64,000 nucleotides of DNA from Nipponacmea schrenckii (lineage: Eukaryota; Mollusca; Gastropoda; Lottiidae): contig CM060200.1 of assembly GCA_030562195.1 (NCBI GenBank), positions 11,222,001-11,286,000 of the forward strand, in the 5' to 3' direction. Position numbers and translations under genes: made by a program. The number at the start of each line of letters is the position of its first letter. Within the stretch, counting starts at the first letter, position 1. The notes under the pieces are model-generated. The model searched no databases and was not told the DNA's origin. It saw only the letters and a list, made by a program, of their open reading frames with translations. Below are positions 14,872 to 28,735 of this stretch, in pieces.

Positions 14872-15165
14872 TAAAAATAAGACGATGTTATAATGTATAA
14901 AATGTTTAATAAATCATGTGATACTTTGAATATATCATGTTAAATAACAGGATGTTATAATGTATTACATGTTATATAAAACAATGTGATAGACTGAATA
15001 TATAATGTTAAATAACTGCATGTTATAATGTATAAAATGTTTCATAAATCAATGTGATGCTTTGAATATATCATGTTAAATAACATGATGTTATAATGTA
15101 TTTGTTATATAAAACTGTGATAAACTGAATTTATCATGTTAAATAACAGATGTTCTGATATGTTT
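14872..15165. repeat. Diverged ~65-bp tandem repeat
   Basis: About four units containing GATGTTATAATGTATAAAAT and GAATATATCATGTTAAATAAC, spaced about 65 bp. The word order resembles the 66-bp minisatellite (a TATCATGTTA block, then a TTATAATG block), so the two arrays may share an origin. Confidence 0.7.
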
Positions 15166-17426
15166 AATAAGAAATGTGACAGTTTTTTTGACCCGGTGAT
15201 TTCACCTTATCTCAAAATAATACAAAACACACTGTGATAAAACTCAAATCATTTCGAGCTTTCATGCCAATGTTCTCCTGCTAACGACAGAATAATTCAG
15301 TAACGAGATGAAACGAAAGTAAAGTAATCATAAGATAATGTAGAACAGAAGGAAGTCGAATTCGAAAACAATTTAATCCACTTTACCACCTCTCTTAGAA
15401 ATAAATTAAACCGGGTGTTTATTGTTTGTTGGAATTTTTAAACATCCTTTATTATTCAAAAATATTTCACCCATTGATAAAGTGAAATAAAGAAAATTAT
15501 TTTAAAAGTTTTTAAAACCTGTTAAATATTAGCACACGTCTTAAAATGGATATTAAGGGATATATTTAGAACTTTCTTTCAAAAGTTTAATAAACAAAAT
15601 CTTGAAATTCGATGAAATAATTCTTCACAGATGTAAATAAAAATCTAGCCAATTATTCTATTGTCGACTAAAATAATTTTAACAAAGCGTAATATTCAGC
15701 ACGAAATAAATATGTCACTTTCCAAACAAGTCCTACTGAGTGCCTTTTACTCATAAAAGCATGCGTCAAATTTGTTGATTGGCGTTAAACGTGTCTGAAA
15801 TCGACGTGCATATTTTAAAGAAAACATCGGAGATGTCATCAAATTGAGCCGCAATCGCATTTCAGTTCTAAACTATTGCATAATTCACACCAGAATCAAA
15901 CAAATTGGCCCACACTGGATAAATCACCAGCTTCTCGAGAGAGTAACTTTTTTTTATTGCTCAACGAAATCATGTCAAATAAAAAAAATACAATTTATTG
16001 CAGTATTCAAACTTTTGTTTTAAGCCGAGGCACAATTCTCTCCGATTCTCCGACATATCTTTTAGATCCAAAATAGTAGTTAGAAGATTGTGGTAAGTGA
16101 GTCATTCATCCTTCCGAATTATGTATTAAAAAGACTGAACATCTCAGAGCAGAACATATTATATCTTCCACTATACACTTCCCAGACATTGTAAAGATTT
16201 CATAGATTTTGGTCCAAAAAAACCTGAAAACCTCGATCCTCAAAGATGTTTTTGATTGCCTGAAGAAGAGAACTCAAAAAATCGTAATTGTTAACGATCC
16301 AATGTGATGAGATAATGGCCTTAGTTCAAGTACATCATTAAACTCAGTAACAATCGGGTCATAGTTGACATTCGCGGTAATCTTACTTTAATATGTTTAC
16401 TTAGAAAAATAATAGGTTGACGTGTTTACTTTGGTTGCTCTATAATCATACTACTTCATTTACAAGTATCGTATAGTCCTTACTTTATGACGTATGGTAC
16501 CATGCAATCAAGACTGGGAACGAAACAATAAATGATTCAGCGCGAGCAAGTAAAAAAAAAACATAACAAGAAGTCCTTAAAACTAGTGATGAGCAGGGCT
16601 TAAAGTTGCGCTCACACCATAATGATCTCTAGTAGCGTATGGTTGCGAACAGGTGTCATAAATTTTGAACGCAACTCTCATAAAACTGAGTTGTGAGTCA
16701 TAAATTCATTCTGGATTGCTAGGCATAAACTCAAGGTAAATGTAGCTGGGACAAGGCATTACCTCCTTCAGTACCATTCTGTGACTGGGTTTGTAATTTT
16801 GTTAATCATGTTCCTTTCACAGAAGTAAGAAATTCATACTACAGAAATGGGGAAAAATATTATGGCTTGTTTTGACCCACGCTCTTAGGACATAATATGC
16901 AACCTCTTGATAGACTTGTCTGGGACCACACAGGGTTAAAAAGCATTTGAAATATGTAACCTTGAAATGTCTGTGGTTAAGACGCCCTGTTAGAAAGATG
17001 GTGGATGATGGTATACTAATATATACAATCATAGTGACTTACATACAAATCATGGTGAGTATAATAATAAAGGTAGTACCATTATAATAATAGGTGTTAT
17101 GGTCAGTAATATAAGTAATCTAGTATCAACAGACATCTTAGTAACACCAGACACTATCGACAACAAGATACCAACATTTTGACTCATTTCAATTGGTATG
17201 ATCCAGACGTAATAACAGGACCAAATCCACGGCTTGAGGTTCAAGGTAGCTGGGAATGCAATAGAAAAGATTGGAGTAAATAAAAAGTGGTAATTTTTTA
17301 ATGGTAATTTTTATTGCATCCGCTAGTAAAAAAAATCTAAGTAAATCATTAATGGAATCAATATGGAATCTCTCCTTAAGTTTTCTTTATCAAGGCGAAG
17401 GACGTAAGAAGTATAGTCTACAGAAA
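15166..17426. other. Intergenic, no supported gene
   Basis: No gene, RNA gene or element could be supported. Small open frames (for example 15876-16076 plus, 16817-17032 minus) show no motifs and no conserved splice structure. Confidence 0.55.
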
Positions 17427-17580
17427 TGGGAAATGAAATGAAATGAAATGAATAGAGTCTTACGTCCTGTTCTTCCGAACCCAAAGCGCCCATAAAGATG
17501 GGCAACACCATGCAGTATGCAGTAAGGAAATTGGAGCTCTGGGCAATAACAAAAGATTATTCTAGTTGCCTGCTCCAGTT
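17427..17580 (-). mobile_element. SINE 3' fragment
   Basis: The minus strand matches the 3' half of the full SINE at 61.75-62.1 kb: CTGCATGGTGTTGCCCATCTT, then AGGACGTAAGACTC, then a tail of repeated ATTTC (17430-17455). The tRNA-derived head is missing, so this is a 5'-truncated or eroded copy. Its presence confirms that the sequence at 61.75 kb is a repeated family and not a single-copy oddity. Confidence 0.75.
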
Positions 17581-20500
17581 AATTAGTTTTTCTAACAGGT
17601 TTGGGTAGATTTTGTCACCGCTGTGGCATCAACATAGACACTAAATGTTACACTTTTGTGAAATTTAAGCTTTATTTTCATAAGATTTTCATTTGATAAC
17701 AATACAAAATATTAGATCATTAACGATTATTTAATCAGAAGCCGTTCATTGAACATAACAGGTGGACGTCGCCATTGTAGGTCCAGATCATATCGAAGAT
17801 AGGTTCTACTGACACAGAAAGACTATTCATATCTAGTCATCAGTCATTAACTAGTATAACAAAAATACAACACCTTATTACTACATCTACTAATATCACG
17901 TATCCGTTACTATTACAATATCGGTTCAGATTACTGAAAAGGGGTTCACCGTCATAGATTTTAGTTAAGATAACCTCACTCAGAAATCCATCCCTGTTGA
18001 TTTTGAGCGAGATAATCTCACGCTATCTCTGTCAGTGTATCTTATTATGGTGTCCATGTCGGAGCGAGCAAATGTTTAAATGTTACAGGCCGCTATATTC
18101 TAGTACTGGATTAAATTACTCAGTAAAGTATTTTATATATATAAAAAAAAAAAATGATTCCAGAAGGCCTACATACAAAAATATCTTCTAAGTGACTTAG
18201 TTTCCGAAGTAAATTCTTTGTCACTCAATCATTGCTAACGAGAGTCATCAGATGTTGCCGAACGATTGTTGCACTCTAGAAGTGCTTTCAGAACGATTAC
18301 ATCTTCTGGATATTACTTTCCGAACGATTTCACCTAGTTGAGGTGCTTTCAGGACTTTTATTTATCTCTTTCCTATTTCATCAGTGAGTATAGTTCCATA
18401 GACAATAAAATATGGTTTACTTTTAGAAAGATTTCAAAAGAGAACCTATCGTGTTTAATTCGACGTGGTGAAGATAGGTTTAAACAAACGAGGCATATTT
18501 TAAACCTTACAGTTCTTATAAATACACAAATGGGTCGTCTATGTATTTTCAAAGAAGAGAAAGTTGATGTAGATACAAGAAATATGCAAGTAAAGCACGG
18601 TGATGGACTGAAACCAAAGAATGCCTGAAATGATGTAACTTCAGCAAGACTAAAGTACTACCGATTGACCCCAAAACACCTATTCATTTTGTTAGTGCAA
18701 AACCAATTTGCAGTCACGAATTTCGGCCGGGACTATTATTATTAACCTTTATAGAAGTGGCGTTCGTCATCAAAGCTTACTCTTTTCGAAACACCTGATT
18801 GTATTTCTCTTTGAAGGAGTCACTGATATACAAATTTTACTCCCATTTTACCCTTCTTTGGACGAGATTTCCAAAATGGTCAAATGGTCTTTCGGTGGCA
18901 TGGTATCCTCGCCATAATGTTGATGTCTAATACGACTAAAATGAAACGAAAACACTCACTTGTTAATCAATTCAAGGAAGTGGTAATTAACAGAAACAAA
19001 AGACTTAGTCATGGATTTTCAGTATAGCAAGGTTAAAACTCTGGATCAGTGATCAGGAACAATAAGTTCTATAATTGCTTTGATTAATCATTGATTTGTA
19101 CTAATATTCACTTTTCTATTTTTAATGGATTTGAATAACTAGAGAAGTTGTCTTAAAAAATAGTCCGAGGCTCTTCTTCTATCTTTTGTGGGACTAGTTT
19201 TCTTGTCGTTTTGTAAACAAATGCAAAAGTATTCTAAGAGCTATAATAGCTTACTTGCTATAACGTTTTGAAACGTTTCTTTCAATTTCTGAATGAATCA
19301 AAGACTGTAATGCAAGGAGATATTGATGTTTCGCGGATTATCATTAACCCTAGGAAAATTATTGATTATGGTGGGAAATATTGTGAATATATATATTATA
19401 TTCGATCCAAACACTTCATTAAAATCGTCTGCTTCAAAGATTTCAAACATACCAGAAATATAAACATCAATGGTGCAAGTGAAGTGTAACATCATACGTT
19501 GATTTTATAGTGTTTCAAAATGGCTGAACTTGTTGACGTATGAAGTCTGCACGTTAAAAGTCGTCTGGTCGATTTTGATCGTCTGCTGAAAGAAGTCAAT
19601 AATATTTACGTTTTGAATATATTCATCATGTACGTCAATCAAACATTCATATTGGAGTAGTTATTATCAACTTAGATAAGATAAAAGCGTTTAAAATTGA
19701 AAGAAAGCAAGCTGGATACCACTACATATCTTGGTGAAGGATGTCTTAACATAGATAACAATCAAACAACGGAATTCCGTTATTATCTAATCAAATGAGT
19801 CACTCTTCGCGAAAATGTTCAAGAAAAATGATTTGCTATGAATGCAAGCACTTTTCTTTCAGCACATTTCAATGTTTAAAGGGGTTTTACATCTTTACAC
19901 ATTCGAAATTGTGTATATTTACGAGTTCAAATTGTAAATGTATTATTTGTATTTGTTAGTCTGTCTCTGGCTTGAATGGTTGGAATGGTAGATAAAACTG
20001 TCCTATATATTATTGGAGTTTTTTTTTAAATGTATTCAGGTGGAAAACTTATGTCCTCCTTTTATTACAGATACATCAGAAGTAAAATTTTTATTCCGAA
20101 AAGTCCTTCAAATAGCTAAAGTGATTCTCTTTTCACTTGCGAAGCAAATATTTCCCATGTCCTTCAATGTGCCAATCTTTTCTTTCTATAATACAGCAAA
20201 TCCAGGCACTTTTTATCAGGTATTTTAAGATTGAGCAAGGACATGCGAACTCTTTTTTCGTACTTACGTCAGTTAATATACGAACCGACTTTAAGTTGTA
20301 TTATATTCCAATTAAGTAAATGTTAAAGTTTATTGTGTTTCTTTATAGTTAACAGAATCAAAAGGAAATAAGAGTGATCTGATTACTGCACCCATCTTAA
20401 AGCACTTTCTTAAACTTAAAACATTATCTCCTTCATACCCTGTACACATTTTTAACAACCATTTGTTCGCCATATTTTAATAATTTCGACACAATATACA

Positions 20501-20736
20501 ATGTTCTTTTATGTGAAGTCTCCAATTTAAGTCAAGTATTTTATGACTAAAAACAGAGTACCATAATATATAACTCGTTTTCAAAATGAAGTACACAATT
20601 TTTGCTCGCGTATTTTGATATTCAAATTTCTATATCAAACTATCAAAGATATATTTATGACTATTTGAATGTAATATATTAATTAAAATAATATGCGAAA
20701 TCTCTGATGATTAAGGTTTAAGGGGCATTCTGTTTT
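17581..20736. other. Intergenic, no supported gene
   Basis: Nothing recognisable. Plus-strand frames of 96 codons (18338-18628) and about 70 codons (18708-18917, 19268-19489, 20013-20228) have no domain signature or linked exons. Confidence 0.55.
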
Positions 20737-22850
20737 TATACGCCCACATGAAATGGGGGGCGTATATTGTCGTCACCCACATCCGTCCGTCCGTCCGTCC
20801 GTCCACAATTGCTCGTAAACACTCTACACGGTGTAATTCTTGACGGATTTAGATGAAACTTAATATGAGTGTTTATGATCACGCAAGGATGAACCCTATT
20901 GAAAATCAGCGAAATCGGAAAAAAATTAGTATGAGTTCGTGCCCTTGTTCTTGAATGGCTCGTAAACACTCTACAACGTGCAATTCTTGACCGATTTTGA
21001 TGAAACTTGGTTTGAGAGTATGTTATAACTTAAGGATAAACCCTATCGAAAATCAGCGAAATCGAAAAACATTTAGTATGAGTTATTGCCCTTGTTCTTG
21101 AAAACGCGTTCAATTTTAGCTTGTAAACACTCTTGAGAGAACAATTTTTAATAGATTTAATGAAACTTGGCCTGAGTATTTGTTATCACCCAAGGATGAA
21201 GCCTATTGAAAACCAGTCAAATCGAAAAAAAAATTAATATCAGTTATTGCCCTTGTTTTTGAAAACGCGTTCAATTTTTAGCTTGTAAACAAAGCACAGT
21301 TATTGACCGATTTTGACGAAACTTGCTGAAATTGTTTAATATCACCGAAGAATGAACCCTTTTGAAAATAGCACATATCAAAATATATTTAATAGGAATT
21401 ATTGCCCTTGTTCTATAAAATGTGTTGGATTTTTGCCTTGTAAACACTCTACAAGTCACAATTCTTGAGCGATTTTGACATAACTTGGCATGAGTATTTC
21501 TAATCACTTAAGGATGAACCCTATTGAAATTCAGTTAAATCGAAAAATATTTAGTATCAGTTATTGCCCTTGTTTTTGAAAACGCGTTCAATTTTAGCTT
21601 GTAAGCACTCTAGAAAGAACAATTCTTAATGGATTTAGATAAAACTTGGCTTGAGTATTTGTTTTTACCCAAGGATGAACCTTATTGAAAATCAAATAAA
21701 TCGAAATATATTTAGTGTCAGTTATTGCCCTTGTGTTTGAAAACTGGTTTAACTTTTTGGCTAATAAACACTCTAGAAGGTACAATTCATGACCAATGTT
21801 GACAAAACTCACTGAAATTGTTGGATATCGCAAGGGATGAGCCTAATTGAAAATTAAAAATATCAAAATATATCTAATGTGAATTATTGCCCTTGTTCTT
21901 TTAAACGCGTTCGATTTTTGTCTCGTAAAGATTCTACATGGCACAATTCTTGATGGATTTCGATGAAACTTGGTGTGAAAGTGTGTTATAACTCAAGGAT
22001 GAACCCTATTGAAAATCAGCGAAATCGAAAAAAAATTTAGTATGAGTTACTGCCCTTGTTCTTGAAAACGCATTCAATTTTAGCTTGTAAACACTCTAGA
22101 AAGAACTATTCTTAATGGATTTTGATTAACTTTGGCTGGAGTATTTGTTGTCTCCCAAGGATGAACCCTATTATAAATCAAATAAATAGAAATATATTTT
22201 GTGTCAGTTATAGCCCTTGTTCTTGAAAACGCGTTCAATTTTAGCTTGTAAACACTCTAGAAAGAACAATTTTTAATGGATTTTGATGTAACTTGGCTGG
22301 AGTATTTGTTGTCTCCCAAGGATGAACCCTATTGAAAATCGAAAAATATTTAGTACAAGTTATTGACCTTGTTTTTGAAAATGCGTTCAATTTAACTCGT
22401 AAACACTCTAGAAAGAACAATTTTGAATGGATTTTGATGAAACTTGGCTTTAGTATTTGTTTTCTCACAAGGATAAACCCTATTGAAAATCAGATAAATC
22501 GAAAAATATTTAGTGTCAGTTATTGCGCCTGTTTTCAAAAACGCTTTTAACTTTTGGCTTGTGAACACTCTAAACATTCCTTTTTGACAAAACTCGCTGA
22601 AATTGTAAAATATCAACCAAGGATGAGCCTTATTAAGAATTAAAAATATCAAAATATTATTAAGGGTAAAACCCTATTGCAAATCATAAAAATACCGAAA
22701 TTCTTGACAGTTTTTAATGAAACTAGAGACCCTAGAAAAAAATAGGTTGGTAGGTTGAATATTTCATTCCACTTATTGTTACCTTACTGAAAAGTTTTTA
22801 TTTGAAATAAATGCTGCCAGTGGGCGTATATTACCTTGCCTGGCAAGCTA
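20737..22850 (+). mobile_element. Helentron/pearl-like non-autonomous element, copy A
   Basis: The left end is a hairpin, TATACGCCC (20737-20745) pairing with GGGCGTATA (20758-20766), then five CCGT repeats (20782-20804). About twelve core repeats with 148-163 bp spacing follow; each contains GTAAACACTCTA, GATGAAACTTGG and GTTATTGCCCTTG. The right end has GTGGGCGTATA (the inverse of the left stem) and a perfect hairpin CTTGCC-T-GGCAAG (22835-22847), then CTATCTTTT. Left end, tetranucleotide tract, ~160-bp cores and 3' hairpin match the architecture described for bivalve pearl elements and Helentron-associated elements. There is no Rep/helicase frame, so it is non-autonomous. Confidence 0.75.
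20782..20804. repeat. (CCGT)n microsatellite in copy A
   Basis: Five CCGT units at the junction between the left end and the first core repeat. The minus-strand copy B carries a related CCGT-rich tract at 55052-55081. Confidence 0.9.
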
Positions 22851-25800
22851 TCTTTTCTCATAGGTTTAAGCAAATATAAAATAAACGGCTCATTGTGCAG
22901 AAAGTCTCAGACGTATGCCAAGGTAGCCCACACCCCGATTTTAAAGCTCATTCAGATTGATTAGATGTTTTCAGGCATGTTCATGATGTTTTTGATGGTG
23001 AAAATGTGAATAATGCTCGTTTAATGTGCACACTGTCAACAGAAAATGAGTTATAGATGGCAAAAGATATCACTAAATGCTTATCATTATCATGATCGTC
23101 CGTTGTCATGAGCCAACGTAGGAGTGCACTTACATAAGTGTATCACCCGATTGACGTACATAATTGATTTCATTCACAAAGATCTTATTCTTAGAATTAT
23201 GTATTACAAAGCAGGACTAATAAGAAAAGCTGGTTTATTTCACTCAATGTCCGAGATACATCTAATTTGTTACAGTATGTCTTGTGATAATAACAAGTAA
23301 TATCAATATCAATATTCAATATTGTTTACATACCTATTCTTATCACCGTAGGTGTGAGAATGTACGTAAGTTTGTTTACTGAAATATCATTGTTATTGCC
23401 CCCATTTTATATGTATTTCGTTCTTCGCGATTTACCTCGTGTCAGAAGTTCCTTTTTTATCAATAACATTACCCATACAACCAGCAACATTAAACTACAA
23501 TGCCATTGCCAAGAAATGGATATGAACAATGTCAGTGTTTTGGAATATGTATGTACAACGTAAATGCAGCAAACTTCGGCAGCAAAAGTACAAGTACATT
23601 GTGAATACCTTACGCAATATAAGATTTGAGACGCTTTGATAATTTTTAGACCTTGGCCATCACATAACTGACCTATAGAAACGTATAGATTAAAGCATCA
23701 AAACCTCATACACTTACTATAAAAAAATACTAAAAAACCAATATATAATTACTGGACATAAACCTTAACAATGTGTCCACTATTCAAAGGAACAATGAGT
23801 CTAAAGACCATTATTTGCAACGGTTCGCCAATACTTTCAACCTGGTGAAACTGTCGCCATTTTCAAATGTTAAATTTCGACCAATTGGAAAACACGAAGA
23901 ACTACTATTCAGCCCTCGAACGAAATACTGCCTTTCAAATCGACTGATGTTTATCGTTCGTTATAACGGAAATAGTCATAATTTTCGAAAGTTGCATCAA
24001 AGGCTTTTCACACCTATCCAATATACAAAGTTGTTGAAAGACCAAAAGCTTTATGTTTACTAAACAGACTTGAAAGTAATAATTTTTTCTTTACAATCAT
24101 ATAAATAATGTACCTACACAAAGGCTCTGTGGTCAAGATATTTCAAGCAAGGCAATAAACAAAATCAAAACATCAGTTGACAGAATGACTATAGGATTGA
24201 CATGGTTTCGTGGTATAGGCCTATTTAAAGGGCTTGGTGCTGGTTGGATGCAAGCAATTTCATAATACAATTTCATGGAATATTTGATTTTGGACAATTA
24301 ACTTAGTATTATACTAAGGTCATATTAAAGGTACACTGTATATTAAACAAATTGGTATATACTATCTAACAAAAATCACACAAGATCCTATATTCGGCTT
24401 CCTTCTGTTGCCTTGAATAACACTTTCCTATTGTAGCCTTTTGCATTTTGATGTCTTTTATGTGTATTGATCAATCTCCATGTGCCGGATGTGGTTGTGT
24501 GCAGTTGGCTATTGTGGGTTATTGTGGGTTCATAAAACCCATACACCTGAAATATATCGAAAGAATCGAACAAAGGGTAAATTTGATTCTGAAGTTCGAA
24601 ACTATAACTCATTACATGGCTCCCTTGTCATTAGCTCAATGGCATAGAACTTGCCATTGCCAAATCAGTTTCCCAAATTATAGACATAAACTCCAATAGA
24701 AAACAAGTTACAGAACAAGTGATGTGAAACTAATAAACGAGTAGGGTCATTGTTTAGAGGCAGATCTGACATTAATCAAGCGAAACTTACTACAAATAAA
24801 ATGTTTTAACGAATTTAACCAGCAACAATCGACTTTTCTTGACGTTAATACATTTCCTTCCGGCCAAAACTTCTTGGATAGTAATTAAGTTAATAAGCAA
24901 TTTCTTTTATATATATGATCAATTTATCTGTTGTTAACCCCCTTTAATATAACCCTTTTATAAGCTTTTAAATATAACCCCATACGGTCAGCGTACAATG
25001 ACTAATATGACCGACAGCTGACACTTGTAAAGAAAAACGTTCAAATATAAAACATATTTTAATAATAATGGTGTTTGAAGTCGACGGGATGTCCGAGGTG
25101 GTCATTAATCAATGAGTGACCAACAATGTCCACACCACTTTCACAGCTAACATACTTTATTCTTTGCAAACGAATGATCAGTCAACTGTGAGATTCGTCT
25201 ATTCAGTCCAGTTTTTAAAGAATTCATTATTGAACGTTAGACGAAATCGAAGCAATAATGAAGTGAGGTACACATTTATCATTTCTGTTCAATAGGAAAA
25301 GGCTTATTTCCACTTGTCTAAGTAAACTCGGGTTACTCTCTATATAAGAGGGGGTCATGTAGCAATGTTTGATTTTGGGGTTCTAAGATACCATTATGAC
25401 TATTCTAAAGTCTATTATATGAATTGAAGCAATGAATTGACCACATAATGTTTCCTCGCTAGTTTGTAAGCTTTATATCCCACTCTGATAGTTCATTGAT
25501 GATCTGGGGCTTCTGGTCTAGAAAATTCGAGACGTACAGCTCTGGTATAAATTTAAAGACCTGATTGGTCAATATGATCACTGCAATCTGGTAAAATAAC
25601 ACAAATCAACCAAGTTCCACGTCAGGTTTATCGAGAAGCCTCAATAATCTAAATAAAACTTGTTATCAATAAAGCTTCTATTATCAGAGAAGGGCCTTCA
25701 GAAGAAACAAGCTTCAAGTGACATCAAGTGTATGACTGTGGAAATGAACCAACCTGAACCATTTGATCTTAGAGTTATTAGATGGAAGGTCATTTTGGCT

Positions 25801-26719
25801 AAACCGTGTTAAGTCTTAACTCGATGGTTTACATTTTTATAATTCGGCCAGCTTTGACATGGTTGAACACGTTGTTAAACTGATCTTCTTGCCACCATCA
25901 ACATTTTAATCACAGGGTAATAAGGTAGTATCAAGTAATCTGTCCTCCCCATATGTTCTACCTTAACCCTTATTATCCCAGGTGTATCACTGACACCATA
26001 ATTAGAGTCCAGTCGACTGATGACATGACGTGAGACCGGCCTATTAAAGTGTTTAAGAACACAAAAGAAGGAAAGGGCATCTAAGAATAGCCCTACATCT
26101 GTTAGTGGTCTTTAAAACGTCACCCCTATTTGGCTGGTCACGTCTTTAGGCGTGCCTAATACTCAATTACCGTCAAGCCTAATATGTCTTCAGGCATGCG
26201 CAACAACTAATTACTCTTAAATGAATCTAGAGGATAAGAGGAAATTAAAATGATAAAAAGACAGTTGACCTCGGGGATAATTCTGTGTACTACAAATTAT
26301 CAACATATTGTCCAGTTTATCTACCTACCTACCTATATAGAAACAGGACATTGGTATCAAACCAGATTGTCCTTGACATAATAAATCATCAAAAAGGATT
26401 AAACTTGCTATTCTCATCTCAGTACATAACAGTTATATCTCTTTCTGCGCTTAAACGTCTTAGGGCAAGAATCTTATCTGAACCATGCATTCCACTGGAT
26501 TAAGAACTTCATGATCATACTTTCAATTTCATAGCGGTAAATGATTTTTCATTTCAGTGAAACACCAAATTCGCCGTGAGTCTTTTATTACCTTGTAGTA
26601 CATGAAAGTCCTCACCAATACAGGAAGATCATAAGAAGAGCATATGGGATAACGGGGGTATATTTCGATTATCACGTTGCGATTTTTACATAAACAAATT
26701 TATATATGTCAACAACAAA
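22851..26719. other. Intergenic, no supported gene
   Basis: I see no gene. A frame at 23773-24063 (plus, 96 codons) and overlapping frames on both strands at 24388-24699 have no motifs. A short imperfect duplication lies at 26140-26220 (TCTTTAGGCGTGCCTAATACT versus TCTTCAGGCATGCGCAACAACT). Confidence 0.55.
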
Positions 26720-26726
26720 GACAGTT
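26720..26726. other. 7-bp target site duplication, left copy
   Basis: GACAGTT directly precedes the first base of the foldback element (CACCCGATTC). An identical heptamer directly follows the last base at 30708-30714. Confidence 0.85.
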
Positions 26727-26948
26727 CACCCGATTCGCCTATTGTTAGCTGCTCCTAGCACGGAATTGTTAGTGTCTATTAGCGCTAGAAGCAATAACAA
26801 AGGCGCCTTTCCGCCTTCAGAGGTAAATGTTAGTTGCTACCAACAGCTAACAAAGGCTAACATTATAATAATCCCATGCACGCTGCAGGCAACAGAGGCT
26901 AACAATTATACTGCTGCAAACAACTAACAAAGGTTGACACTTTTTATA
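26727..26948 (+). repeat. Left 222-bp terminal inverted repeat of foldback
   Basis: Begins CACCCGATTCGCC and ends CACTTTTTATA. It pairs with 30486-30707; the differences I see are one base in AATCCCATG/AATCTCATG and one in GGTTGACAC/GGTTAACAC. It contains at least five copies of the word CTAACA or its complement, several as CTAACAAAGG. After 26948 the left arm has about 85 bp (26949-27034) absent from the right arm; homology then resumes at CAGGATCTACTTATAGCCC. Confidence 0.9.
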
Positions 26949-27034
26949 GACCCACAAACCTTCCAAAAAATAAATGAAACCGATTTACCCAAAACCTTAC
27001 AAAACGTCTTCCAGACCTTCAAGAATTTAGGTAC

Positions 27035-28735
27035 TACAGGATCTACTTATAGCCCTTCTATAGCTACTACCAGACCTATTTTTTACCTTAATATAGCTAC
27101 CACCAGATCTACCTCTAGCCCGGATATAGTTACTACCAGACCTAGTATAGCTACTACCAGACCTACTATAGCTACCACCATACCTACAATATAGCTACTA
27201 CCACACCTAGTATAGCTACTACCATGCCTACTACAGCTACTACCAGGTCTACTATAGCTACTTCCAGGTCCACTATAGCTACGACCAGGTCTACTATAGC
27301 TACTTCCAGGTCTACTATAGCTACTACAAGGTCCAATATATCTACCACCATGCCTACTATCGCTACCACCATGCCTATTATCGCTACTACTAGGCCTTCT
27401 ATAGCTCCTACCAGGCCCTTTCTATCTGCTTCTAGGCCTACTATATCTACATCCAGGTTTACTACAGCTACTACCAGGTCTAATATAGCTACTACCAGGT
27501 CTACTCTAGCTGCTATTGGTGCTATTATATCTACTACCAGGTCTACTATAGCTACTACCAGGTCTACTCCAGGTTCTAGTGGTGCTATTATATCTACTAC
27601 CAGGTCTACTATAGCTACTACCAGGTCTACTCCAGGTTCTACTGGTCCTATTATATCTACTAACAGGTTTACTATAGCTTCTACCAGGACTACTCCAACT
27701 GCTACTAGGCCTACTATATCTACTACCAGGTTTACTAAAGCTACTACCAGGCCTACTATAGCTACTACCAGGTCTACTCCAGGTTCTACTGGTCCTATTA
27801 TATCTACTACCAGGTTTACTTAAGCTACTACTAGATCTACTATAGCTACTACCAGGTCTACTCCAGCTGCTACTGGTCATATTATATCTACTACCAGGTT
27901 TACTATAGCTACTACCAGGTCTACTCCAGCTACTACTAGGTCTACTATAGCTACTACCAGGTCTACTCTAGCTACTACTAGTCCTATTATATATACTACC
28001 AGGTATACAAAAGCTACTACCAGGTCTACTCCAGCTGCTACTAGGCCTACTATATCTACTACCAGGTTTACAAAAGCTACTACCAGGTCTACTCTAGCTA
28101 TAACCAGGACTGTTATTGCTACTACCAGGTCTACTATAGCTACTACCAGGTCTACTCTAGCTATTACCAGTACTGTTATTGCTACTACCAGGTTTTCTAC
28201 AGGTACTATTAGGTCTACTATAGCTAATAGCAGATCTACTATAGCTACTACAAGGCCTACTATAGTCACTACCAACAGGTATACTTTAGCTTCTACCAGT
28301 CTACTTTAGCTACTACCAGACCTACTCTAGCTGCTACCAGGTCTACTGTAGCTTTTACCAGGTCTAGGCCCAATGTAGCTAGGCATACTATAGCTACTAC
28401 CAGATTATTTCTATAGCTACACCAGACCTACTATAGCTAGTACCAGGGTTACTATAGCTTCTATCGGGTCTACTATAGCTACTACCAGGTCTACTATAGC
28501 TACTACCAGGTCTACTATAGCTACTACTAGGTCTACTATAGCTACTACCAGATCCAATATAGCTACTACCAGGTCTAATATAGCTACAACCAGATCCAAT
28601 ATAGCTACTACCAGGACTGCTATAGCTACTACCATGCCTACCATAGCTACTACCAGACCTAGCATAGCAGCTACCAGATCTAGTAGGCCCTATAGCTACT
28701 ACCAGGTGCACTCCAGCAACTACCACTAGGTAAAC
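27035..28735 (+). repeat. 21-bp tandem array, left arm of foldback
   Basis: About 80 units of a 21-bp repeat (AGCTACTACCAGGTCTACTAT type). Between about 27518 and 27850 units are organised as a 63-bp trimer: GGTGCTATTATATCTACTACC-type units recur at 27518, 27581 and 27644. As 21 is a multiple of three, open frames of up to about 200 codons arise with heptad-like translations such as ATTRSTI; these are artefacts. Confidence 0.9.

Noticed and set aside
24388..24699. Overlapping 74- and 83-codon frames on opposite strands
   Set aside because: No motif, no splice partners and similar length to other chance frames; kept as non-coding.
26706..26927. 73-codon frame present in both foldback termini
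   Set aside because: It is the 222-bp inverted repeat itself; duplication explains its recurrence and no known protein is evident.
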